The position numbers and the translations under genes are program-made. The notes under the pieces are model-generated. The model worked only from the letters and a program-made list of their open reading frames with translations. It did no database searches and was not told the origin of the DNA. 64,000 nt of DNA from Erwinia endophytica. Its GTDB lineage: Bacteria; Pseudomonadota; Gammaproteobacteria; Enterobacterales; Enterobacteriaceae. The stretch spans positions 1 through 64,000 of the forward strand of contig NZ_RQVV01000036.1 of the NCBI RefSeq assembly GCF_009295515.1. The letters run 5' to 3'. Within the stretch, counting starts at the first letter, position 1. Every line of letters begins with the position of its first letter. This document shows positions 55,211 to 64,000 of this stretch, one piece after another.

Positions 55211-56221
55211 ATGAGTATGGTCAATTTAAGGGGTTCTCGTGTTATCCCGCACTCACTGCCACGCCGCATGCTGCACAACCACTCGGGCGTAGTCAGTATC
55301 GCGCTGTTTTTTGTCTGCTGCTGCGTGGTGTTCTCGCTGATCACCAGCACGTTCTTTAGCGGCGCAAACTGGATGAACATCATCCGCCAGAGTGCGCCAC
55401 TGCTGATTGTCGCCACCGCCATGACGCTGGTTATCACCACTGGCGGCATCGATTTGTCGGTGGGTTCCACACTGGCGTTAGTGGGTGCTCTTTCAGCTAT
55501 CGCCTTGAATAACTGGGGATTGCCGTGGCCAGTGGTACTGACTGGTGGCCTGGTGCTTGGCGGACTGGTCGGCGCAGTCAACGGTTTCTTCATCGCTTAT
55601 GAGGGGATACCGGCGTTTATTGTCACCCTTGCCACACTGGCGGTGGTACGCGGCGTAGCGCTGTTGATAACCCAGGGCTATTCCATCCCTATTCCAGAGG
55701 ATAGCGCATTTGCATTGATGGGACGGGCCTGGGTGATAGGGATACCGATGCCCGCGCTGATTGGCATCGTGGTGCTGATTTTTGGCCATATTGTACTGAA
55801 TTATATGCGTTTTGGCCGCTACGTGACCGCGATTGGCGCCAATGTCGAAGGCGCCCGCCGCAGCGGGATCAACACCAAAGCGGTGACCTTGCGTGTGTAT
55901 ATCATCAGCAGCATGGCCGCCGCGCTGGCTGGGATGATCATTACGGCTCGCCTCGGCAGCGGTTCCTCTAACCAGGGAGAAGGCTTTGAGCTACAGGTTA
56001 TCGCGGCGGTGGTGCTGGGCAGCACCAGCCTGTTTGGCGGCTTCGGCACCATCCTCGGCACGCTACTGGGCGCCATGTCGATAGCCATTATCCAGAACGG
56101 CCTGATCCTGTCGCATATTTCGCCGTTTTATAGCCAGATAGCCACTGGCACCATCATCCTGCTGGCCATCTGGCTGAACACCCGTATTCTCAACCCGTCG
56201 CGCACGACAGCGAAAGGATAA
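55211..56221 (+). CDS. Sugar ABC transporter permease (RbsC-like)
   Basis: The 336-residue protein has eight to ten membrane segments and the RbsC-family blocks: TTGGIDLSVGSTLALVGALS, IPAFIVTLATLAVVRGVALL and AIGANVEGARRSGINTKAVTL (the ATPase-coupling loop), then GEGFELQVIAAVVLGSTSLF. It forms the membrane channel of the importer. The ATG at 55211 lies ten bases after the ATPase stop. Confidence 0.92.
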   Translation: MSMVNLRGSRVIPHSLPRRMLHNHSGVVSIALFFVCCCVVFSLITSTFFSGANWMNIIRQSAPLLIVATAMTLVITTGGIDLSVGSTLALVGALSAIALNNWGLPWPVVLTGGLVLGGLVGAVNGFFIAYEGIPAFIVTLATLAVVRGVALLITQGYSIPIPEDSAFALMGRAWVIGIPMPALIGIVVLIFGHIVLNYMRFGRYVTAIGANVEGARRSGINTKAVTLRVYIISSMAAALAGMIITARLGSGSSNQGEGFELQVIAAVVLGSTSLFGGFGTILGTLLGAMSIAIIQNGLILSHISPFYSQIATGTIILLAIWLNTRILNPSRTTAKG

Positions 56222-56224
56222 CCG

Positions 56225-57304
56225 ATGAAAGGATCGATTTTTCGCCATGCCGATCCATTGCCGGTCGGGATCAACAGCGGACATGTGATGACCGTCCTGG
56301 GCCCCATCCCGCTGAATGAGATGGGCGTCACACTGATGCATGAACATATCTTGCTGGATGCGTCAGGAAAATGGGTTCCCCCCTGCTGCTGTAGTGATCG
56401 CCACATCGCGGAGATGCCGGTACGCATCGAAAACCTGGGCGAGTTATCCCTCAACCCATTGATGAGCCGTGATAACTGCCAGTTGTTTGATGTCGATGTC
56501 GCAATTGAAGAACTCATGAAATTCCGTGCGCTGGGCGGCGAGACGGTCATCGACCCCACCAATATCGGTATTGGCCGTGACCCAAAAGCATTGCAGCGGA
56601 TTTCACGCCTGACGGGTCTGAATATCGTGATGGGCACTGGGCTGTATCTTGCGCCTTCTCATCCGGAATGGGTGAAAACCATCACCGTTGAACAACTGAC
56701 GGAAAAGCTGATTTACGATGTCGGCGGCGCGGATCAAAAACCCGAGGTGCTGGCTGGCTTGATCGGCGAAATTGGCGTATCCAGCCGGTTTACCGCCGAT
56801 GAAGAAAAATCGCTGCGCGCCGCAGGACGCGCCAGTGCCGCCACCGGCGTACCGATAGAGGTCCACCTCCCGGGCTGGGAACGGCTCGGCCATCAGGTGC
56901 TTGATATCCTCGCGCAGGAAGGTGCTGATCTGCGTCACACCGTGCTGTGCCATATGAATCCCAGTTTTGCCGACAAAACCTATCAACGCGAACTGGCGCA
57001 ACGCGGCGCCTTTCTCGAATACGACATGATCGGCATGCACTATTACTACGCCGATGAGTCCGCCCAGTCTCCTTCTGATGAAGAGAATGCCCGCGCTATC
57101 TGTGAACTGATCGACGATGGCTTTATTCAACAGATTTTGCTGTCGCAGGACGTGTTTCTGAAAACCATGCTGACCCGCTACGGCGGCCATGGTTATGGCT
57201 ATATCCTTAAGCATTTTGTTCCCCGCCTGCGTCGACATGGTGTGAGCGGTGAACAGCTTGAAACATTAATGATTGCTAATCCGCAGCGCGTATTTGGCGG
57301 ATAA
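56225..57304 (+). CDS. Phosphotriesterase-related metal-dependent hydrolase
   Basis: The 359-residue TIM barrel starts like the PHP/PTE family (GHVMTVLGPIPLNEMGVTLM followed by HEHILLD, the HxH metal site), continues with GGETVIDPTNIGIGRD, LIGEIGVS (carboxylate position), a His in IEVHLPG, CHMNPS, and ends ILLSQDVFLK with the last metal Asp. Family members act on lactones, amides or phosphoesters. It follows the permease by three bases. A lactonase role in sugar catabolism is the most usual in such operons (inference). Confidence 0.88.
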   Translation: MKGSIFRHADPLPVGINSGHVMTVLGPIPLNEMGVTLMHEHILLDASGKWVPPCCCSDRHIAEMPVRIENLGELSLNPLMSRDNCQLFDVDVAIEELMKFRALGGETVIDPTNIGIGRDPKALQRISRLTGLNIVMGTGLYLAPSHPEWVKTITVEQLTEKLIYDVGGADQKPEVLAGLIGEIGVSSRFTADEEKSLRAAGRASAATGVPIEVHLPGWERLGHQVLDILAQEGADLRHTVLCHMNPSFADKTYQRELAQRGAFLEYDMIGMHYYYADESAQSPSDEENARAICELIDDGFIQQILLSQDVFLKTMLTRYGGHGYGYILKHFVPRLRRHGVSGEQLETLMIANPQRVFGG

Positions 57305-57315
57305 AGGGAAAAATT

Positions 57316-58071
57316 ATGCGAAAGAACATCCTGTTGGTTGGCGAGTCCTGGACCAGTACCGCTACCCATGTAAAGGGCTTTGACCAGTTCGCCACCGCCA
57401 CCTGGCATAACGGCGCGACTGATTTCCTCGCAGCGCTGGCTGACAGTCATTACGCCATCAGCCATATGCCAGCGCATGAAGCGCCCGTCAATTTTCCGCT
57501 GACGCTGGCCGAACTACAGCAATGGGATGCGATTATTCTGTCCGACATCGGTGCGAACACACTGCTGCTGCATCCGGATACCTGGCTCAAAAGCCAACGG
57601 ACGCCAAACCGTCTGGCGCTACTCCATGACTACGTGGCGGCAGGCGGCAGCCTGATGATGATCGGCGGCTATTACAGCTTCCAGGGGATCAACGGCGGCG
57701 CGCGCTATCGCCACACTCCCGTGGAAAAAGTGTTACCGGTGCGTTGCCTGGCCTGGGATGATCGGATCGAATCTCCACAAGGAATTTATCCGGAAATCAA
57801 ACAATCGCATTCGGTGTTTAACGACATTACCGGCGACTGGCCATGGTTACTGGGCTACAACGAAGTTGAAATGCAACCGGAAGGCACCTTGCTGGCGACC
57901 GTGGCCGGTACGGAACATCCGCTGCTCGCCGTGCGGGAATACCAGCAGGGCCGTTCCCTGGTGTGGACCAGCGACATGTCTGCTCACTGGCTGCCAAATG
58001 AGTTCGCCGCCTGGCCGGGCTACCGTCAGTTGTGGCTCAACTGTCTGGACTGGCTGACAGGGCAAGCCTGA
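57316..58071 (+). CDS. ThuA/glutamine-amidotransferase-like protein
   Basis: The 251-residue protein resembles a class I amidotransferase-like/ThuA fold: VLLVGESWTSTATHVKGFDQ start, ILSDIGANTLLL, GGSLMMIGGYYSFQGINGGA (where the nucleophile Cys of true amidotransferases is absent), RYRHTPVEKVLP and LVWTSDMSAHWLP. Such proteins are tied to sugar metabolism (ThuA with trehalose). Its role here is unknown. It follows the hydrolase by 11 bases in the same operon. Confidence 0.8.
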   Translation: MRKNILLVGESWTSTATHVKGFDQFATATWHNGATDFLAALADSHYAISHMPAHEAPVNFPLTLAELQQWDAIILSDIGANTLLLHPDTWLKSQRTPNRLALLHDYVAAGGSLMMIGGYYSFQGINGGARYRHTPVEKVLPVRCLAWDDRIESPQGIYPEIKQSHSVFNDITGDWPWLLGYNEVEMQPEGTLLATVAGTEHPLLAVREYQQGRSLVWTSDMSAHWLPNEFAAWPGYRQLWLNCLDWLTGQA

Positions 58072-58174
58072 TGGCAGACCAGACCATCAGACGACGACGC
58101 GCCCACATGACCAGCGAGAATTTCATGGCAGGTGTTGCGGCCTGCTCATTTTTAGCAGTCTGAAGGATAGCCGG

Positions 58175-59305
58175 ATGACCCATTCCACTTTATTGTTGGC
58201 TCAACGTCTACTGCGTTTTGACACCCTTAACCCTCCCGGCGATGAAGCCGCCTGCATGGCGTTTTTTGCCGAATGGCTGAGCGAACAAGGTTTTGCGGTT
58301 ACCCTCACGACCTTCGGTGAACATCGCTGCAATCTGGTTGCACAAATGCCCGGGACTCGACCAGGCCGTCCGCTGGCCTTCACCGGCCATCTGGATACGG
58401 TGCCACTGGGCTATCAGGCCTGGCAGTACCATCCTTTTGGCGATGATGTCATTGATGGGCGGCTGTATGGGCGAGGTTCCAGTGATATGAAAGCCGCCAT
58501 TGCTGCTTTCGCTGTCGCCTGTGTCAACCATCAGGCGGCAATCCGGGCAGGCACCGGCGTGGTACTGCTGATAACCGGTGGCGAAGAGACCGGTTGTGAC
58601 GGTGCCAGGGCGCTGATCGAGGGAAGTGAATTACCGGAGATTGGCGCACTGATCGTCGGCGAACCCACGGCGAACTATCCGGTTATCGGGCATAAAGGCG
58701 CACTGTGGCTGCGCGGTGAAACGCGGGGGAAAACAGCGCATGGCGCGATGCCGGAACGGGGAATTAACGCGATTTATCTGGCCGCTGAAGCGCTGGGGAA
58801 AATTCGTCAGTTCGAACCAGGCGCCCCTCATCCATTAATGAAGAAACCGACACTGAACGTTGGCCGCATTCAGGGCGGGCTCAACATCAATTCCGTTCCC
58901 GACCATACACAGTTTGATGTGGATATCCGCACCGCGCCAAATCTGCAACACGCCACCATCCGACAAAATTTGGCCACTGCGCTGGGTGAAACGGTGACCC
59001 TTTCCACCCTGATTGACCTGCCTGCGGTGCTAAGCGCGGAGGATAACCGCTGGATAACCCGCGTATACCAACGCTGCCAGCCATTGCATGCCCAACCGCT
59101 GAGTGCGAAGGTCGTGCCCTACTTCACCGATGCGTCGTTGTTGCTCCCGGCCCTGAACAACCCACCGTGCATCATCCTTGGCCCAGGAGAGCCGGACATG
59201 GCACACCAGACCGATGAATACTGCCTGCTGAGCCGCCTGAATGAGGCTGAAACGCTGTACGGCGAGCTGATTGATGACTGGCAGACAGGGCAATGGGACG
59301 GATAA
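58175..59305 (+). CDS. M20-family metallopeptidase (ArgE/DapE-like)
   Basis: The 376-residue protein has the two-zinc motif set: FTGHLDTVPLG (His, Asp), GRGSSDMKAA (bridging Asp) and GGEETGCDGA (catalytic Glu pair), followed by the dimerisation insert and the end MAHQTDEY with its metal His. Members hydrolyse N-acyl amino acids or small peptides. It ends the plus-strand series after a gap of 103 bases, facing the TetR gene. Specificity cannot be told. Confidence 0.9.
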   Translation: MTHSTLLLAQRLLRFDTLNPPGDEAACMAFFAEWLSEQGFAVTLTTFGEHRCNLVAQMPGTRPGRPLAFTGHLDTVPLGYQAWQYHPFGDDVIDGRLYGRGSSDMKAAIAAFAVACVNHQAAIRAGTGVVLLITGGEETGCDGARALIEGSELPEIGALIVGEPTANYPVIGHKGALWLRGETRGKTAHGAMPERGINAIYLAAEALGKIRQFEPGAPHPLMKKPTLNVGRIQGGLNINSVPDHTQFDVDIRTAPNLQHATIRQNLATALGETVTLSTLIDLPAVLSAEDNRWITRVYQRCQPLHAQPLSAKVVPYFTDASLLLPALNNPPCIILGPGEPDMAHQTDEYCLLSRLNEAETLYGELIDDWQTGQWDG

Positions 59306-59322
59306 TAAAAAATTGGAGGAAA

Positions 59323-59341
59323 TGGCCGCCAGCCGCGGCCA
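59323..59341. terminator. Terminator-like hairpin between convergent M20 and TetR genes
   Basis: TGGCCGC (59323-59329) pairs with GCGGCCA (59335-59341) over a 5-base loop. On the minus strand it is followed within ten bases by a run of six T residues; on the plus strand by ATTATTT. Suits both convergent operons. Confidence 0.55.
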
Positions 59342-59344
59342 GCA

Positions 59345-59965
59345 TTATTTCGCCCGACAGGCCCCGACAGTAAATTCATTCGCCATGGCGAAACCGCGCA
59401 GCCCGCCGACCAGCACCGCCATCAATTGAGTACCAACTTGCTTTTCTGTCAGGCCGACGGTATGCAAAAGGTCAAAAATTTCACGCGGGTCGAACAGAAT
59501 GTTCCAGAGAAAAATCGCCTTATCACCAATATCCGGAAGCCCCATCTCCGCCATCGCCTCACGTAATGGTGGCCGCAGCGCATCAGCCTGCACCAGAAGG
59601 TATTCCGCACCTTGCCATAAACGTTCCAGGTAACCGCGACGGTTACGCATCGGCACCATGGCGGCACCGCGCTCGCGAACCAGCTTAATCCAGTACCGAC
59701 TGACCTTCTCCAGTTTCAGTAAACCGTCGCACGTCTGACGCTGACTGTAATCAAGCAGCAACTGTCCCACTTCCTGACGCCAGGTGTTCAGCACCTCTTC
59801 AACCGACGTAAACTGACGGTAGGCGGTTGCCACGGAAACCCCCGCTTCCGCCGCAATTTCCGTCATGCTTATCGGTGCTTCTGACCGCTCGAAGAGTCTG
59901 ACCGCGGCCTGGATAAGATTCTTACGGTTTCTTTCGGTATCACTGCGCATCGTTTTTCCAGCCAT
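59345..59965 (-). CDS. TetR-family regulator
   Basis: The 206-residue protein has an N-terminal helix-turn-helix (LIQAAVRLFERSEAPISMTE then IAAEAGVSVATAYRQFTSVE) and a helical ligand-binding domain of low similarity. GAGGAAA is ten bases before the ATG at 59965; another ATG is five codons in. It is last in the hyuA-hyuB-SDR-aminotransferase-tetR unit on the minus strand, 29 bases behind the aminotransferase, and probably regulates it. Confidence 0.88.
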   Translation of the reverse strand: MAGKTMRSDTERNRKNLIQAAVRLFERSEAPISMTEIAAEAGVSVATAYRQFTSVEEVLNTWRQEVGQLLLDYSQRQTCDGLLKLEKVSRYWIKLVRERGAAMVPMRNRRGYLERLWQGAEYLLVQADALRPPLREAMAEMGLPDIGDKAIFLWNILFDPREIFDLLHTVGLTEKQVGTQLMAVLVGGLRGFAMANEFTVGACRAK

Positions 59966-59994
59966 GGTGAGTCAGTTTCCTCTGGCAATTCTGG

Positions 59995-61149
59995 TTACCG
60001 CAGTCCCGCAAGGCCCCGCTTAAGACGGCGTATCCCTTCGTTGATCGTCTCACTACTCGCCGCATAAGAGAGGCGTAAGTGTCCTTCTCCGGCAGCACCA
60101 AATTCACTTCCCGGCCGTACGGCAACACCCTGTTCACGCAGCAGTGAAACCATGTCGATGGCCGGAATGGGCAGCGAATAAGCTGGGAAACAATAAAATG
60201 CCCCTTCCGGCTCATTCAGGGTCAGCTCAGGTATAGATGACAGTCCGTCGATCATCAACAAGCGCCGTTGTCGGTAGACATCATACATACGTTTGATGTC
60301 ATCCTGACACTCAGTCAGGGCCACCAGCGCCGCTCGCTGCACCGCGCTGTTAACCGAACCATTAACACTATTATGCACCCGTGCGGCGGCGGCGATCATC
60401 TCTGCAGGCCCCGCAAGATAACCGACACGCCATCCTGTCATCGCATAAGTTTTGGAAAAAGTCTGACAGAACAGCGTTCTCCCCGCAAAGGCGGGAACCT
60501 GCAAAACCGACGTAAATGGACGCTCAGTAAACACCAGGTCACTGTAGGCTTCATCAGCAATCACCAGGGTATTATAACGATTGACCAGACGGCCCAACGC
60601 GTCGATTTCTTCCCGGTGATGAACAATACCGGTCGGGTTACCTGGATTACAAAAGACAAATAACTTCGCGTCTTCCATCACCGTGGCAAGACGTGCAAGA
60701 TCCCAGTGTAAATCAGCACGACAGGGCATCGGGATGCAAATCCCTCCCGCCATATTGACCAGATCAGCATACAGCGAATAGGTTGGATCCGGGATAACCA
60801 CCCGATCGCCAGGATTGACGATCGAAAGGATCGCCGCCGCCAGGCCGGCAGTACCGCCATGGGTGACCAGAATTTCGCCAGGCCGCACCGGATTTCCGCT
60901 TCGTGCGGATACGTCGTCGGCCAGAGCCTGACAAAGCGCCGGATCGCCCAGCAACGGGGCATAATGGGTATAACCACTTTTTAGCGCCTCCGCAGCGGCC
61001 TCGATAATACGTGGCGGCGTATCAAAGTCTGGTTCGCCCATCGCCAGCGAAACCATACCACCGCTTGAGGCCGGTTGTTGCACGCGCAGCGAGGTGCGCT
61101 CAATACGGCGTACCGCCTCGGAGGCAGTAAATAATTTGGCAGACATCAT
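59995..61149 (-). CDS. Class I/II pyridoxal-phosphate aminotransferase
   Basis: The 384-residue protein is a fold-type I enzyme with GEPDFDTPP start, NPGNPTGIV, DEAYSDLVF (pyridine-N Asp) and QTFSKTYAMTGWRVGYL with the PLP lysine, and an Arg near the end (LRLSYA). It transfers amino groups or acts as a lyase. AAGGTGA is just before an ATG pair (61149, 61146). It lies 19 bases after the SDR gene in the same unit. Substrate unknown; link to hydantoinase products is possible. Confidence 0.92.
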   Translation of the reverse strand: MMSAKLFTASEAVRRIERTSLRVQQPASSGGMVSLAMGEPDFDTPPRIIEAAAEALKSGYTHYAPLLGDPALCQALADDVSARSGNPVRPGEILVTHGGTAGLAAAILSIVNPGDRVVIPDPTYSLYADLVNMAGGICIPMPCRADLHWDLARLATVMEDAKLFVFCNPGNPTGIVHHREEIDALGRLVNRYNTLVIADEAYSDLVFTERPFTSVLQVPAFAGRTLFCQTFSKTYAMTGWRVGYLAGPAEMIAAAARVHNSVNGSVNSAVQRAALVALTECQDDIKRMYDVYRQRRLLMIDGLSSIPELTLNEPEGAFYCFPAYSLPIPAIDMVSLLREQGVAVRPGSEFGAAGEGHLRLSYAASSETINEGIRRLKRGLAGLR

Positions 61150-61168
61150 TCACCTTTTATAGTCGGGT

Positions 61169-61978
61169 TCAGCGATTGTTTTCGCGCTCGGCTTTACACT
61201 CGGCTGGTGCATTTTTCCAACGACTCACTTCAATATCGCCAGAAACATCGCGCAGGAAAGTCGGTGCAATAATCAACTCTTCAATAACGGTACGGGCAGG
61301 AAGCGAGGCCGCCAGCAAAATGGCCTCGGCCACATCTTCAGGCTGAACCATACGCTGCCGAACCTCCGGCAATGGCGGATTAGCACGGTTATCCATGATC
61401 GGCGTGTTCACTTCGCCCGGCAGAATACAGACAGAACGGATCCCGTCATTGCGGAAGGTATTGTGTAAGTAAGTCATGAAGTTACGAACGGCAGCCTTCG
61501 CCGCGCCGTACGCCGCGCCCCCCAACAAATTGGGGCGCAACGCGGCCAGCGATGAAACCGTGATAATAGTCCCGTTCTTACGGGCCAGCATGGTGGGCAA
61601 CAGAGCCTGAGTCAGCAGGAAAACCGCTTTCATGTTGACGTCCTGCACCTGATCCCACTCCTCTTCCTGGATCCAGCGGGCATTTAACGTCTTACTGGCG
61701 CTCCCTGCGTTATTCACCAAAATATCAACATCGCCCAGCTCACTCGTGGCCCACGCCACCAGCGCCTCGACCTCACTCTTTTTGGCGATGTCCGCCGCAT
61801 ACGTCCAGACAGTGCCATCATTCTGTCGCAGCGTTGTGGCCACCTCATCCAGTGCAGACTGCCGACGCCCCACTAACACCACCCGGGCGCCACGTTCGGC
61901 AAACCCTGCGGCCGCCGCCTGGCCAATACCGCTTCCGGCCCCCGTAATGAGGACCACCTTTCCGCTTAAATTACTCAT
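61169..61978 (-). CDS. Short-chain dehydrogenase/reductase
   Basis: The 269-residue protein has the classical SDR features: TGAGSGIG cofactor motif (about residues 12-19), GRRQSALDE, NNAGSAS, catalytic Ser in TVSSLAAL and YGAAK. The GRR after strand two favours NADP(H). Start at 61978 follows GGGAGGG and overlaps the hyuB-like stop by eight bases, showing coupling. The upstream open frame to 62002 is rejected. Confidence 0.92.
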   Translation of the reverse strand: MSNLSGKVVLITGAGSGIGQAAAAGFAERGARVVLVGRRQSALDEVATTLRQNDGTVWTYAADIAKKSEVEALVAWATSELGDVDILVNNAGSASKTLNARWIQEEEWDQVQDVNMKAVFLLTQALLPTMLARKNGTIITVSSLAALRPNLLGGAAYGAAKAAVRNFMTYLHNTFRNDGIRSVCILPGEVNTPIMDNRANPPLPEVRQRMVQPEDVAEAILLAASLPARTVIEELIIAPTFLRDVSGDIEVSRWKNAPAECKAERENNR

Positions 61979-63659
61979 TATCGCCCTCCCGCTCCGCCAC
62001 ATTCACCCCATAGTCACGTAATGCACCCGCTGCGGTAATATAGCCTTCCTGCCAATCCCACAGGACCGCCTGCCTGTCGCGTTCCGCCACCGGCATTTTT
62101 CCGCCACCGCCAGGCATCTGGATCGTCACTTCGTCACCGGGCAATACATCATGTCGTCCCACCGGTTTCGCCAGAGGTTCACCATTGATAGCGACGAGAT
62201 TAGGCGCTCCCGCCGCCCCCCCCAACACGCCTTCCGCCGCGTGTTTCTGACGGGAATAAAACATGCTGTGGCTCAATGTATGTTGGCTGGTATTACGGAT
62301 AACCATGCGTTGGGCGACCCCACCGCGATAACGGCCGGCCCCGCCTGAATCAGGCACTATGGCCTTTTGCATGAACAGGAGCGGGGTCGTTGATTCAATC
62401 AATTCAACAGGAGTGGAAGACATGTTGCCCGGGAAACCGGCCACGATGCCGTCGGCTGATGGACGAGCGCCCGTCCCACCATTGACACACAGGCTTTCGA
62501 CAAAACGCCGACCATCGTCAAATTGTCCGGCAAACACGTCACAGGTCACTGGGGCGCTACCGGAGTGCCCCATAACCCGCTCCGGCATAATGTCGGACAG
62601 TGCCGTGAAGATAGCCGCATGCGCCATATGACCGACACGGTTACGCATCTCTACCGCACAGGGCGGTCGCGCATTGGCGATCGAACCTTCCGGCGCAGTC
62701 ACGGTGATGGGTTTAAAGCAGCCATCGTTATTGGGGAGATGCGGTTCCAGCAGGCATTTCAATGGATAAACACTGTAGGCATAGGTGAACGACATCGGAC
62801 AATTACTGCCGAACAGTGATTCTGCTGACGATCCGCTGTAATCAATGGTGATATTGCTACCCTCAACGATGACGGCGACATTCAGGTGGATATCGCCTTC
62901 ATAATCACCGATGTCCACCGCGGCCTGATAGCGCCCATCCGGTACCGCGGTAATCGCTTTACGCATGGCGTTTTCAGTCAGCGCGTGAATTTTCTCAGCC
63001 AGTGGCGTCACTGATTCCAGATTCAGATCATTCATCAAGCCCAGCAAGCCGTTGGCACCGATTTGGTTGGCCGCCAGCATGGCATGGAGATCGCCGGCCA
63101 CCTGATCTGGCGAACGCACATTCGCCAGGAACAGATCCAGCAATTGCTGATTAACCTGGCCTTCAATGATCAGTTTGCTCGGCGGGATCAGGAAACCTTC
63201 TTCAAACATGTCACGCGATGAGCCCATATTCAGCGAACCACCAATATCTGACATATGCGCCGCCGCACCGGTAAACGCCACCAGTTTGTCGTTACGGAAC
63301 ACCGGGGTCACCACCGTGACATCGTTAAGATGACCGGTTCCCAGCCACGGGTCATTGGTTATCAGGCTGTCGCCCGGCTTCAGCGACTCCGCTGGAAATT
63401 TAGCCAGCAGGTGTCGTACCGTCGCAGGCAACGTGCCAATAAATACCGGTACGCTGGTTTTCGGTTGTGCCAGTGAACGACCGTCGGCGTCCATCAACAG
63501 ACAGGAGTAATCACCGACTTCACGAATAATGCTGGAGAATGCCATGTTCACCAACGTCGCGGCAGCCTCTTCGGCAATACTGACCAGTCGATCCCAGGTA
63601 ATGCGCAGGCTCACCGGGTCATCAAGAAAACGCAGGTTATCGGGGGGTGCAATCATCAT
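61971..63659 (-). CDS. Hydantoinase/oxoprolinase B subunit (HyuB-like)
   Basis: The 562-residue protein fits HyuB: FSSIIREVGDYSCLLMDADG, DPWLGTGHLNDVTVVTPVF, DYSGSSAESLFGSNCPMSFT, EMRNRVGHMAHA, and the Gly-rich RYRGGVAQRMVIRN and MPGGGGKMP at the end. With HyuA it hydrolyses cyclic amides (hydantoins, 5-oxoproline) with ATP. The start at 63659 overlaps the HyuA stop by the ATGA pattern. The whole unit probably begins beyond the window. Confidence 0.92.
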   Translation of the reverse strand: MMIAPPDNLRFLDDPVSLRITWDRLVSIAEEAAATLVNMAFSSIIREVGDYSCLLMDADGRSLAQPKTSVPVFIGTLPATVRHLLAKFPAESLKPGDSLITNDPWLGTGHLNDVTVVTPVFRNDKLVAFTGAAAHMSDIGGSLNMGSSRDMFEEGFLIPPSKLIIEGQVNQQLLDLFLANVRSPDQVAGDLHAMLAANQIGANGLLGLMNDLNLESVTPLAEKIHALTENAMRKAITAVPDGRYQAAVDIGDYEGDIHLNVAVIVEGSNITIDYSGSSAESLFGSNCPMSFTYAYSVYPLKCLLEPHLPNNDGCFKPITVTAPEGSIANARPPCAVEMRNRVGHMAHAAIFTALSDIMPERVMGHSGSAPVTCDVFAGQFDDGRRFVESLCVNGGTGARPSADGIVAGFPGNMSSTPVELIESTTPLLFMQKAIVPDSGGAGRYRGGVAQRMVIRNTSQHTLSHSMFYSRQKHAAEGVLGGAAGAPNLVAINGEPLAKPVGRHDVLPGDEVTIQMPGGGGKMPVAERDRQAVLWDWQEGYITAAGALRDYGVNVAEREGDNE

Positions 63660-64000
63660 CCGTTCAGCTCCATCAAAATATTGCCTTGCTCATCCAGTTG
63701 CGCTGAGGCGCCTGGACCGACGTAAATCGCACACTCTTTTTCCTGCAGCAGCGCGGGCCCCTGAACGGCGACGCCAGTGACCAGCAAGCTGCGCGGAATG
63801 ACGCGACACGGGCTAAAACCCTGCTCTCGCCCGAGGTAAACCGCCTGGTTTTTTTCACGGGCATCAGGCTCAGGATGAGCTGATTGATCAGTGGTGGTGA
63901 GTATCGGGGGCGTGGTCTGAACACGCCCGCGCCAGTTCACGACTTCAACACTTTGCCCCGGCAAAATACGCCCAAACCGGGTCTGGTGCGCGGCTTCAAA
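63656..64000 (-). CDS. Hydantoinase/oxoprolinase A subunit (HyuA-like), 3' end only
   Basis: The frame is open from the window edge at 64000 (first residues FEAAHQTRFG) to a TGA at 63656. The visible ~114 residues match the C-terminal region of HyuA: FEAAHQTRFGRILPGQSVEV start of the domain, PRSLLVTGVAVQGPALLQEK and VGPGASAQLDEQGNI. The ATPase-like N-terminal half is outside the window. It is translationally coupled to HyuB. Confidence 0.88.
   Translation of the reverse strand, partial: FEAAHQTRFGRILPGQSVEVVNWRGRVQTTPPILTTTDQSAHPEPDAREKNQAVYLGREQGFSPCRVIPRSLLVTGVAVQGPALLQEKECAIYVGPGASAQLDEQGNILMELNG

Noticed and set aside
1-64000. CRISPR arrays, tRNA and rRNA genes
   Set aside because: I saw no regularly spaced repeat array and no tRNA- or rRNA-like sequence while reading both strands; a covariance search would be needed to exclude a tRNA fully.

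Overview
The window looks like a chromosomal segment of an enterobacterium (order Enterobacterales). A conserved block matches the E. coli 92-minute region in content and order: gltP, acs, yjcE, ghxP, soxR/soxS, yjcB, ssb, uvrA. An ynfM-like exporter, sbmA and an lrgAB pair support the same placement. A membrane-bound gluconate dehydrogenase operon points to an Erwinia/Pantoea/Serratia-like relative rather than E. coli itself. Genus was not resolved. The chromosomal block is of moderate GC. Accessory stretches are visibly AT-rich and carry insertion-sequence debris.

Region 1 (1-7040) is an AT-rich islet with an IS3-family end and an IS1 remnant. It encodes two paralogous membrane-anchored ToxR/CadC-like regulators, a class II microcin-like precursor with a double-glycine-type leader, an HlyD/CvaA-like adaptor and a CvaB-like C39-peptidase ABC exporter. 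This is the best candidate for an undescribed system. No outer-membrane TolC gene is present, as is normal, and no convincing immunity gene is present; one weak candidate is listed.

Region 2 (7180-22100) holds YceI, a Nudix hydrolase, a Gfo/Idh/MocA oxidoreductase, YnfM, a LysR regulator, an atypical YrdC/Sua5-like protein, an internally deleted IS6-family element with intact ends and target duplication, the gluconate dehydrogenase operon with a perfect GntR-type operator, an MFS transporter and SbmA. A gap of about 850 bp follows and may hold small transcripts.

Region 3 (22116-47829) is the conserved block with insertions: an aldo/keto reductase, LysR regulators, lrgAB, a gene graveyard with a chimeric ABC/alcohol-dehydrogenase ORF, a secreted family-14 polysaccharide lyase, a two-gene surface-polysaccharide islet, and a lone IS3-transposase-derived protein.

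Region 4 (48118-64000) starts with a zinc alcohol dehydrogenase. A LacI-controlled catabolic cluster follows: TenA, BtpA/SgcQ, PfkB kinase, RbsB-like binding protein, ABC ATPase and permease, phosphotriesterase-like hydrolase, ThuA-like protein and M20 peptidase. Two palindromic operators flank the ABC promoter region. The window ends in a minus-strand operon of hydantoinase/oxoprolinase subunits, an SDR dehydrogenase, an aminotransferase and a TetR regulator. Together these suggest uptake and breakdown of an unidentified sugar-linked or N-containing substrate.
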